Positions 28,339 through 35,373 of a stretch of DNA of 64,000 bases are shown here, one piece after another (position 1 is the stretch's first letter; each line of letters begins with the position of its first letter). The notes beneath the pieces are model-generated. The model was given only the letters and a program-made list of their open reading frames with translations, searched no databases and was not told the DNA's origin. A program made the position numbers and the translations under genes. The stretch covers positions 2,695,046 through 2,759,045 of the forward strand of contig OY282379.1 of NCBI GenBank assembly GCA_958295875.1, given 5' to 3'. This DNA is from an uncultured Pseudomonadales bacterium. Its GTDB lineage: Bacteria; Pseudomonadota; Gammaproteobacteria; Pseudomonadales; Azotimanducaceae.

Positions 28339-28377
28339 GCAGGCTGGAGGGTCCGGGGAGGACCCTACGCAGCCTGC
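28339..28377. promoter_or_regulatory. Long compound hairpin in the LysR-crotonase intergenic region
   Basis: Two nested perfect 7-base arms: GCAGGCT pairs with AGCCTGC outside, AGGGTCC pairs with GGACCCT inside, with a five-base loop. It sits about 105 bases before the LysR gene and about 180 bases before the crotonase start, with no run of T, so it is not a classical terminator. A structured 5' leader, a small RNA or a repeat-type element are the options. Confidence 0.5.
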
Positions 28378-28439
28378 GAGGGGAGGGGATTCGCTGGCTA
28401 TGTTACGCTTAGTATCGAAACGGGCAATATGGTAACAAT

Positions 28440-28454
28440 GCAACGCCATGTTGC
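28440..28454. promoter_or_regulatory. Short dyad just upstream of the LysR gene
   Basis: GCAAC and GTTGC flank GCCAT, within 30-40 bases of the LysR start codon. Placement fits an autoregulatory site, but the dyad is short and could be chance. Confidence 0.3.
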
Positions 28455-28481
28455 GTTTGAGCAGCATTGGCATTGCGGTCG

Positions 28482-29378
28482 ATGCTCATGGCAGCGAATG
28501 ACTTGGATTGGGATGATCTGCGCCTCTTTGCGGTGCTGGCCCGCGCTGGTTCCGTGCGGCGCGCGGCGCAGGCGCTCGACGTTCACGCTTCCACGGTGAC
28601 AAGGCGCTTGGAGCACTTCGAACGCCAACTCGATGTGAAACTCTTCAACCGCAACCCGGGCGGCTTGCGCATCAGCCCGGCCGGCGCCGAGGTGTTGGCG
28701 CGTGTGGAGAACATTGCGGCCAGCGTCGCGGACATCGAGCGCGCCGTGGCCGGCAGCGACCGGCGCTTGGCGGGCCCGCTGCTGTTGTCGTTGCCGGATG
28801 CGGTGATCGGCGTCGTCATGCCGGAACTCGTCGCCTTCGCGCACGCTTGGCCAGACATCCGCCTCGAGTTCGCCCCCGCCGAGTCGCGCCCAGACATCGG
28901 CCAACGGGAAGCTGATTGCGCGGTGACCATCACCGACGCGCCGCCGCAGCACTTGATTGGGCGCTGCGTGGGCAAGGTCGCCATGGCTGCATATGGCAGT
29001 GCGGGTGCTGCCAGTGCCGGGGCTACCGGCTGGGTGGAGCTCGATGGCCCATCCGAGCTGCGCACCGAATTGCGGCAGCGAGACTTTCCGAACATGCCGC
29101 TCATTGCCCGCTCGCAAGACCTCGGCACCCAACATGCTGCGCTCCGCGCTGGCTTGGGGATTGGACCGCTGCCCTGCGCCATCGGGGATGTGGTGCCGGG
29201 CTTCGTCCGCGCTGCCGGAACGACGCCAACCGTCGTCGGCGAGCTCTGGCTGCTGACGCATCCAGACCTACGCTCCACGGCCCGCGTGACCGAGTGCATG
29301 AAGGTGCTGACCGCAGCGTTCAAGGCCGAAGAGGCGGTACTGGAGGGGCGAGCGCCGCGAGGCATTGATGCGCGTTGA
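28482..29378 (+). CDS. LysR-family transcriptional regulator
   Basis: About 298 residues. The N-terminal winged helix-turn-helix reads WDDLRLFAVLARAGSVRRAA and LDVHASTVTRRLEHFERQL, and the linker helix follows; the C-terminal part is a LysR substrate-binding fold (GPLLLSLPDAVIGVVMPELV). It is divergent from the crotonase gene at 27366-28160, the standard LysR arrangement, and dyads lie between them. It probably responds to an acyl-CoA or related small acid. Two in-frame ATGs (28482 and 28488) are equally possible starts. Confidence 0.88.
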   Translation: MLMAANDLDWDDLRLFAVLARAGSVRRAAQALDVHASTVTRRLEHFERQLDVKLFNRNPGGLRISPAGAEVLARVENIAASVADIERAVAGSDRRLAGPLLLSLPDAVIGVVMPELVAFAHAWPDIRLEFAPAESRPDIGQREADCAVTITDAPPQHLIGRCVGKVAMAAYGSAGAASAGATGWVELDGPSELRTELRQRDFPNMPLIARSQDLGTQHAALRAGLGIGPLPCAIGDVVPGFVRAAGTTPTVVGELWLLTHPDLRSTARVTECMKVLTAAFKAEEAVLEGRAPRGIDAR

Positions 29379-29516
29379 GCGACTGCAGCGCTCACATCGC
29401 GTTGGACATTCTTGGCAGTTGACGGTGTAGACTCACTAGCTGTATGTTCTTACAGAAGGCCACGCATTAACCGCGGTGGCTGCTTGGTGCCGTAGCTGCT
29501 TGGCAAGGAGGCAACA

Positions 29517-30422
29517 TTGGCCCGCGCTTCCCTAGGCTCCGCCCGACAAACAGGCTTGCCCTTGGCCGGTGCCAAGGGGCGCCGCTTGGTTGGCAATGCC
29601 AGCCGCCGCCGCAGAACGATGATCGCGTTCGGCTGGTATGGCGGCAAGTATGTGCATTTGGACTTCATCCTGCCGTACCTGCCGGCAGACGCCGAGCACT
29701 TTTGCGATGTCTACGGCGGTTCCGCCGCGGTGCTCGTCAACCGCCGGCCGGCACTGGTGGAAACCTACAACGACTTGGATTCGGATTTGGTGAATTTCTT
29801 CGCCGTGCTGCGCGACGAGGCGGAGGACTTGGTGCGCCAAATCGGCCTGACGCCGTTCTCACGCGAGGAACTGGCGAAGGCGTGCGAGCCTGAATCTGGG
29901 TTGGTGCCGCTCGAGCGCGCCCGGCGCTTCTATGTGCGGGCGCGACAGACGCGAACGGGCTTGGCGCAGACGAGCAGTGAGGGGCGTTGGGCGCACTGCG
30001 TGTTGACTTCCCGCGCCGGCATGGCGGGGGCGGTGTCCCGTTGGCTGGGGGCGGTGGAAGGGTTGCCGGAGATCGCCCAACGGCTGCAGCGCGTACAGAT
30101 AGAGAACGCGCCCGCGTTGGAAGTCATCCAGCGCTACGACACCCCCCGCACGCTGTTCTACCTTGACCCGCCCTATGTCCACGGCAGCCGCGGCGACGCA
30201 GCCGCCTACGGCTACGAAATGTCCGACGACGATCACCGGGAACTGGCCGCGCTGTTGCAGGGCCTCAAAGGCCGCGCGGTGCTCTCCGGCTATCGCTCAC
30301 CGCTGTACGACGAGCTATTTGCAGGCTGGCACCGCGTTGACGCCGACGAGAAGCTCTGCAACTCGTCCAAGGGCAAGCGGCAAGAGTCGCTGTGGATGAA
30401 CTTCGAGCCAGCGCCGAGCTAG
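29517..30422 (+). CDS. D12-class DNA adenine methylase (Dam-like)
   Basis: DNA N6-adenine methyltransferase with SAM-binding FGWYGGKYVHLDFIL (FxxxGGK motif) and catalytic FYLDPPYVHGSRG (DPPY). About 300 residues, close to Dam. The TTG at 29517 is favoured because AAGGAGG lies six bases upstream; the first conserved motif begins only after residue 36, so the N-terminal Arg-rich part (MARASLGSARQTG) may be an extension, and an ATG at 29619 is an alternative. No cognate restriction enzyme lies next to it. The AAA ATPase and DUF4276 genes follow, so it may belong to a defence cluster or be an orphan phage-type methylase. Confidence 0.85.
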   Translation: MARASLGSARQTGLPLAGAKGRRLVGNASRRRRTMIAFGWYGGKYVHLDFILPYLPADAEHFCDVYGGSAAVLVNRRPALVETYNDLDSDLVNFFAVLRDEAEDLVRQIGLTPFSREELAKACEPESGLVPLERARRFYVRARQTRTGLAQTSSEGRWAHCVLTSRAGMAGAVSRWLGAVEGLPEIAQRLQRVQIENAPALEVIQRYDTPRTLFYLDPPYVHGSRGDAAAYGYEMSDDDHRELAALLQGLKGRAVLSGYRSPLYDELFAGWHRVDADEKLCNSSKGKRQESLWMNFEPAPS

Positions 30423-30536
30423 GTGCTCGCCAATGGCAGCGCCTGAGTTTGACCGCCGACCACGATTCGGCAATGCTTCCAACGCGACGGGGCGAACGGC
30501 TAACCGAGGCCGATGACGTGCCTTCACGGAGGAGAT

Positions 30537-31682
30537 GTGCGGTTCCTATCGATCCAACCGAAGAACATCCTCTCGTTCGGGCCAGACTCGCAGGAGCTTG
30601 CCTTGGAGCCGCTGAACGTGCTGATCGGGCCGAACGGATCGGGCAAGTCGAACTTGATCCATGTGCTTGGGCTGCTCAAGGCGGCGGCCACGGACTTGGC
30701 CGCGGCTCTCCAGGAGAATGGTGATGCGACACATTGGATCTGGCGGCATGGAACTGACAATCCTGGGTCCGCGTTGGTCAATGCGGCGTTCTCTGACAAA
30801 GAAGCGGAGCGCCTTGAGTACGACTTGGCCTTCGTCTCGCATAATCTGGAGCCTTTCGTGGTCGCAGAGCGGTTGAGGGACGCTGAGCGGCGTTACCTCG
30901 CGCGTTCATATCTAGGTGACGACCGCGCAGATTTGGTTGGAGAAGACGGCAAAGCGCAAAGGATCGAACGCCCACAAGCAGACCGATCCTTGCTATCTCA
31001 GGTCGATCACCCCTTGCGGTATCCCAAAGTGCATGGCACACAAAAGGCGTTTGCTAAACTGAGCATCTATCGCGATTGGGCCATCGGGCGTTCAGCGCCT
31101 GCAAGATGGCCACAGAAGCCGAGTTTGGGTAGCGACGTCCTGAACGATGACGCCGGCAATCTCGGCCTCGTGCTGAATCAGCTCAATCAAGACCACGAGG
31201 CCAAGAAGAGGCTTCTCGAAGCGCTGCGGGAGTTGTACGACAACATCACCGACTTCCGCGTCAACATCGAGCACGACTCGGTGAAGATCGTGCTGCGCGA
31301 GGGCGATGTGGAGATTCCGGCTGCGCGGCTCTCGGATGGCACGCTCCGCTATCTGTGCCTGCTGGCGATTCTCTGCCATCCACGGCCGCCGCCGGTGGTC
31401 TGTCTGGAAGAACCCGAGATCGGCCTGCATCCGGATATCCTGCCCGGGCTTGCAGACCTGCTGAAGGATGCCTCAACGCGTTGTCAGCTAATCGTCACTA
31501 CGCATTCTGACGTGCTAGTAGACAGGCTCTCGGATACCCCGGAGAGCGTGGTGATCTGCGAAAAGCACGATGGCCAGACGCAGATGCGGCGCTTGGAGAG
31601 CGATGCGCTGAAGCAGTGGTTGGAACGCTACACGCTAGGCAAACTGTGGACCAAAGGCGAATTGGGCGGCAACCGCTGGTGA
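30537..31682 (+). CDS. AAA-family ATPase (ABC/OLD-like ATPase fold)
   Basis: About 381 residues with an ABC-type ATPase core: LNVLIGPNGSGKSNLIHVLG (Walker A, about residue 27), a long helical insertion, then a signature-like LSDGTLRYLCLLAILC and VVCLEEPEIGLHPDILPGLA (Walker B and D-loop, about residue 290), ending in TTHSDVLVDRL. This is the layout of ATPases paired with Toprim-like or nuclease partners in two-gene defence modules. The start GTG (30537) has GGAGGAG upstream. Its stop overlaps the next gene's start (GTGA), so the two are translationally coupled. Confidence 0.85.
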   Translation: MRFLSIQPKNILSFGPDSQELALEPLNVLIGPNGSGKSNLIHVLGLLKAAATDLAAALQENGDATHWIWRHGTDNPGSALVNAAFSDKEAERLEYDLAFVSHNLEPFVVAERLRDAERRYLARSYLGDDRADLVGEDGKAQRIERPQADRSLLSQVDHPLRYPKVHGTQKAFAKLSIYRDWAIGRSAPARWPQKPSLGSDVLNDDAGNLGLVLNQLNQDHEAKKRLLEALRELYDNITDFRVNIEHDSVKIVLREGDVEIPAARLSDGTLRYLCLLAILCHPRPPPVVCLEEPEIGLHPDILPGLADLLKDASTRCQLIVTTHSDVLVDRLSDTPESVVICEKHDGQTQMRRLESDALKQWLERYTLGKLWTKGELGGNRW

Positions 31683-32287
31683 GCGCGACGGTCTACGTTG
31701 AAGGCGGAGGAGACCACAAGCCACTGCAAATCGCATGTCGTCGTGCGTTTAGCAAGTTCTTCGGCAAGGCTGGCTTGGCTGGCCGACTGCCGAAGGTCGT
31801 CGCCTGCGGCGGCAGAGAGGGCGCATATCGCGACTTCCATGACGCGGTGGAGTCCAACTCCTACCAAGGCCGTGCCGTCTTCTTGCTCGTGGACAGCGAG
31901 GCGCCGGTGACGAACAGCGAACCGTGGCAGCACTTGAAAGGCTGCGACGGCTGGATTCGTCCGCCAACCGCCGCCGCCGACAGTGCGCACCTGATGGTGC
32001 AATGCATGGAGGCTTGGTTCTATGCGGACAAAGATGCTCTCGAACGCTTCTTCGGCCCCGGTTTCAAGGCCAATGCGTTGTCCGGTCGTGCGGACATTGA
32101 AGACATTCCTAAACGGGACGTCGAAACGGGCCTAAAGGCGGCCACTCATCAATCCAAAAAGGGCCGTTACCACAAGGGAAGCCATTCCTTCGAGATTCTC
32201 CAGCGGCTCGACCCCAATAAGGTGACAGCGGCTTCGAGCCACGCACGGAGGCTGGTGGAAGCACTGCGCGAAGCGCTGGGCGGTTGA
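31679..32287 (+). CDS. DUF4276-family protein, partner of the AAA ATPase
   Basis: About 202 residues; VSATVYVEGGGDHKPLQIAC start with an acidic Glu-Gly-Gly-Asp turn, then AVFLLVDSEAPV and the helical MVQCMEAWFYADKDAL, which match DUF4276, a predicted Toprim-like fold. Such proteins often follow AAA ATPases in two-gene defence systems, where the ATPase senses and the Toprim-like subunit cuts nucleic acid. That role here is inference. The GTG start overlaps the ATPase stop. The acidic residues needed for metal binding appear retained. Confidence 0.78.
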   Translation: MSATVYVEGGGDHKPLQIACRRAFSKFFGKAGLAGRLPKVVACGGREGAYRDFHDAVESNSYQGRAVFLLVDSEAPVTNSEPWQHLKGCDGWIRPPTAAADSAHLMVQCMEAWFYADKDALERFFGPGFKANALSGRADIEDIPKRDVETGLKAATHQSKKGRYHKGSHSFEILQRLDPNKVTAASSHARRLVEALREALGG

Positions 32288-32399
32288 GCAGGCCGCGGGA
32301 TGCGAGCTCGCGTGGCTGCCGCGGTGCCGCCTCTGCCCACAGCCGACCCTTAACAGCGGCAGCACTTCACGAGATGTCAAACGCCCTCTACTCGCGGCG

Positions 32400-32615
32400 T
32401 CAACTCGCCGTCTCGAAGCTGATGGCGAGGCGCGGGTCAGCGGTAAGACCCAGTTCAGCGAGATCTTCGTCCGCCAAGAAAAGACCAACCGCCTCGCGCA
32501 GGTTGCGGAGCATCTCGTCCAGCGATTGGCCCTGCGTCACCACGGCAATCTCGAGACACTCGGCCACATAGACGCCTTCGCTTTCGGAAACCACCGTGTG
32601 GATTGTCGATCTCAA
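32400..32615 (-). CDS. HicB-like protein without a visible toxin
   Basis: A 71-residue protein reading HTVVSESEGVYVAECLEIAV, VVTQGQSLDEMLRNLREAVG and LFLADEDL, the HicB antitoxin fold (partial RNase-H-like). No intact hicA lies immediately upstream or downstream; the usual HicA-HicB pair is not complete. A short tail reading PFHATKDIV just upstream of the ATG may be a HicA-like remnant. It could be an orphan antitoxin or a stand-alone HicB-domain protein. Confidence 0.7.
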   Translation of the reverse strand: MRSTIHTVVSESEGVYVAECLEIAVVTQGQSLDEMLRNLREAVGLFLADEDLAELGLTADPRLAISFETAS

Positions 32616-32673
32616 TACGATGTCCTTCGTCGCGTGAAAGGGGCGCTCAGTTGGCCACGGCGCCGGAAGTGGG

Positions 32674-32961
32674 TCAGTACCCTTTGCATATCCGATAGAT
32701 GCCTGGGCTCACGCGCTCGAAATATGGGTACCGGGTGGCGTGGTTTGCTGGTGCATCGACGCAGCAGCGGCTCACCACATGGGTTCTCACCGAACTCTCG
32801 TTCAAACAGGAAAGGGCCCGAACCACTTCGACAGGGCTGAATGTTCCGTCGGGGCTGGCCGTACGGAGCCGCCGGGCGGCGGCCAGCACTTTCTCGTGAA
32901 TCGCGATCGCCCGTGTCCTCTTGTCTTGACTCGCGTACTGCAAGTCTACACGGCGTATCAA
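32674..32961 (-). CDS. Small DUF7669-like protein
   Basis: About 95 residues; IHEKVLAAARRLRTASPDGT, FSPVEVVRALSCLNESSVRT, HVVSRCCVDAPANHATRYPY, then YFERVSPGIYRICKGY. This matches the winged-helix-like DUF7669 pattern in which a motif of the type FxPxEVVxxL precedes RTHxxSRxC. Such domains occur beside phage-defence and restriction genes. The TTG at 32961 is supported by GGAGGG nine bases upstream. It ends 58 bases before hicB-like on the same strand. Function unknown. Confidence 0.55.
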   Translation of the reverse strand: MIRRVDLQYASQDKRTRAIAIHEKVLAAARRLRTASPDGTFSPVEVVRALSCLNESSVRTHVVSRCCVDAPANHATRYPYFERVSPGIYRICKGY

Positions 32962-33070
32962 ACCAACGTCCCTCCACGAGAACTGCCGCCCCCTCCCGTG
33001 TTGACCGCCGCATCCCGCCGCCGCACCATGTGGCCGAACCATGTGCCAAGATGGCGGTGCGGAGGCCACG

Positions 33071-33310
33071 ATGAACGAACGCGACAAGGTGATCGCCATG
33101 CTCGAAGGCGGCGACTGGGAGGCGGCGCACAAGATCGTCCAGAAGGATTCGTCGTCGGAAGGGAGTTGGGCGCACGGCATCGTCCACCTGATGGAGGGGG
33201 ACTTGAAGAACGCGGCCTATTGGTTCGGCCGTGCCGGGCGCGAGGCACCCCCTGCCGATGTCGCCGGCGCGGAAATCGCCGCGCTGCGGGAGGCTACGGA
33301 GCCAAGTTGA
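33071..33310 (+). CDS. Small helical protein of unknown function
   Basis: A 79-residue protein: MNERDKVIAMLEGGDWEAAH, KIVQKDSSSEGSWAHGIVHL, MEGDLKNAAYWFGRAGREAP. It looks like a short helical repeat unit of TPR/Sel1 type (GDWEAAH; GDLKNAAYWFGRAG). GGAGG lies six bases before the ATG. It stands alone, divergent from the DUF7669-like gene and facing the PLP enzyme gene convergently. Possible soluble adaptor; no function assigned. Confidence 0.6.
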   Translation: MNERDKVIAMLEGGDWEAAHKIVQKDSSSEGSWAHGIVHLMEGDLKNAAYWFGRAGREAPPADVAGAEIAALREATEPS

Positions 33311-33351
33311 TACGCGGCGGCCAGATCGGGCGCTGCTCGGCCAGCGTCTAG

Positions 33352-34737
33352 TCAGGTCTCGCGCAGCGTCGCAAGCGTCGTGCCCACGTAGTCCAGCACG
33401 TCGATCTTGGTGAGGATGTGCAGCGTCTCGTCGGCGTCTCTCACCAGCGCGAAAAACCCCTCATCGAGTTGCGATAGGAGGGTTCCGATGGAGTCCCCAG
33501 GCGCCGCCCAAATCACGCTGCCCTTCACCAAATGAATCACCGGCTCGCTAGGCTGCATCCGCCCGTCCACCAATGGCCGCAGCAGATCAGATTCGTCCAG
33601 CACGCCGACGATCTGGCCGTCCGAGGACACGGGTGCCTGCGAAATGCCGTGGCGCTTCATGAGCTGCACCACCTCTTGGACGCTGTCCTCCACATGCGCC
33701 GTCACCACCGGCGAGCGCGGCTTGGAGCGGATGACGTCGCCGATGGTGCGGCCCGCCAACGGGTCTCTCAAGAAGCCGTTCTCCCGTAGCCAATCCTCGT
33801 TGAACGCCTTGCTGAGGTAGGCGCGGCCGTGGTCTGGCAGGATGATGAGCAAGCGGCTCGGCGTGGCGAGAGATGCTGCGTGCTTCACGGCGCCGACCAC
33901 GGCCATCGCCGCCGATGGCCCCACGCAGATGCCTTCCTGCTTGACGAGGCGGCGGCACATCTCGAACGCCTCCAAGTCTGAGACCCTCTCGAAGGCGTCC
34001 ATCACGTCGAAGTGGACGTTGCCGGGCAGCATGTCCTCGCCGACGCCCTCGATCTTGTAGGTGTGCGGCGGGTTGAGCACTTTGTCGTGGTGGAACAAGT
34101 CGTGCAGGATGCTCCCCACTGGGTCGACGCCGACCATCCGCACATCGGGGTGGTGCTCCCGGAACCACCTGCCGAGGCCGGACAAGGTGCCGCCGGTGCC
34201 GACGCCCGCCACCACGCAATCGAGTTGCCCCGCCATTTGCTGCCAAATCTCCGGAGCCGTCATCTCGTAGTGCGCGAGCAGGTTGTCCTCGTTGAAGTAT
34301 TGGTTGGCGTAGAAGGCGTTCGGCGTCATTTCCACCAGTTTCTTGGCCACCATGTAGTAGCTGCGCGCGTCTTCTGGCGCCACCGAGGTGGGACACACCA
34401 CCACCTTCGCCCCGAACGCGCGCAGGATGGCGCGTTTCTCCTCGCTCACCTTGTCTGGCATCACCAGCGTCACGGGATAGCCCCGGATGGCGCCGATCAT
34501 GGCGAGGCCCAGCCCCGTGTTGCCAGACGTGGCCTCGATGATGGTGGAGCCCCGGCGCAGGTCTCCCCGCTCCTCCGCGCCCTCGACGATGCGTAGCGCG
34601 GCGCGGTCTTTCACGCTGTGGCCGGGGTTGAAGCATTCGAGCTTCACGAAGAACTCGTGGGGCGAATCGCCCACAACCTTGTTGAGCCGCACCACGGGCG
34701 TGTCGCCGATGGCGCCGAGCAGGTCTTGATGGATCAT
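33352..34737 (-). CDS. Cystathionine beta-synthase-like PLP enzyme with CBS domains
   Basis: About 461 residues: a fold-type II PLP domain (AIGDTPVVRLNKVVG; the PLP lysine in GHSVKDRAALRIVEGA; EATSGNTGLGLAM; AGVGTGGTLSGLGRWFREH) followed by two CBS motifs near the C-terminus (HVEDSVQEVVQLMKRHGISQ; APGDSIGTLLSQLDEGFFAL). This order is that of bacterial cystathionine beta-synthases, which condense serine (or O-acetylserine) with homocysteine or sulfide; the CBS module senses nucleotides or SAM. A pure cysteine synthase would lack the CBS part. The ATG at 34737 fits the family; the open frame continues upstream without homology. A transposase fragment lies just upstream. Confidence 0.88.
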   Translation of the reverse strand: MIHQDLLGAIGDTPVVRLNKVVGDSPHEFFVKLECFNPGHSVKDRAALRIVEGAEERGDLRRGSTIIEATSGNTGLGLAMIGAIRGYPVTLVMPDKVSEEKRAILRAFGAKVVVCPTSVAPEDARSYYMVAKKLVEMTPNAFYANQYFNEDNLLAHYEMTAPEIWQQMAGQLDCVVAGVGTGGTLSGLGRWFREHHPDVRMVGVDPVGSILHDLFHHDKVLNPPHTYKIEGVGEDMLPGNVHFDVMDAFERVSDLEAFEMCRRLVKQEGICVGPSAAMAVVGAVKHAASLATPSRLLIILPDHGRAYLSKAFNEDWLRENGFLRDPLAGRTIGDVIRSKPRSPVVTAHVEDSVQEVVQLMKRHGISQAPVSSDGQIVGVLDESDLLRPLVDGRMQPSEPVIHLVKGSVIWAAPGDSIGTLLSQLDEGFFALVRDADETLHILTKIDVLDYVGTTLATLRET

Positions 34738-34778
34738 CGCCGGTCGCACGTTGGCGAGGGAGTTGAGCGCAGTTTCCG

Positions 34779-34919
34779 CTAACTGGCGGCCCTCGGCAAG
34801 TGGGCGATCCGCCGTGTCAGCGCAAAATGGCGGTCCGAGTGCAGCGCCACGGGCCGGCCGTGCGGTGCCAGATGCCTCCGCATCGGCTCCTCGCTGAGGA
34901 ACCACAGAGCGTCTAGCAT
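34779..34919 (-). mobile_element. ISNCY-type transposase fragment
   Basis: A 46-residue frame contains RRHLAPHGRPVALHSDRHFA, which matches the integrase-core stretch of ISNCY transposases (LERHGRPVALYSDKHSxF). Both flanks of the catalytic core are missing and the frame ends at a stop. It is a dead fragment upstream of the PLP enzyme. Confidence 0.6.
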
Positions 34920-35373
34920 CGTGCTCTCCTCGGAAGCACTGGCACCTATGAAGAGGTGGTGGTCACCAGTCGTACCTCTGCGTCCAACAAACTACTGGGG
35001 CTGCTTGCTTGGAGACAAGACGGTCTCACTAGTCAAGGCCAACATCTGCCCGCGTAATCATCCGAAATCCCAAGTGGTCAATGAGCCGGAACACATTCTC
35101 GAATCGAAAAGTCGCTCACGGCAGTAGGCAAGGCTGTTTTCGTCGATATCAGAGTTGGAAGCGCTCCAAGTCAACACTTCCTGCACTGTAGTGAACAAGC
35201 CCCCCGGACCAAACGCAATCGCCGCCGGCCGCCAATGTCCACCGACGTGCCGATGTCTAAGGGGCTATTCCTCGGTCCACGAACGCTTCCTCGGCCACCC
35301 CGTCGCCGCCCTCGGCCTCGGCCAGGGCACCCCGAAGTTGGTTCCTAGGCCGCCACCGCCATATCATCGCCTC
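34920..35373. other. Intergenic stretch without a recognisable gene
   Basis: About 450 bases between the transposase fragment and the CoA-transferase gene. Open frames are short and have no family signature. It may hold the promoter of the CoA-transferase operon, but no convincing -35/-10 pair was picked out. Confidence 0.5.

Noticed and set aside
33352..34737. Plain cysteine synthase (cysK)
   Set aside because: The C-terminal CBS pair and length fit a cystathionine beta-synthase-like enzyme better.
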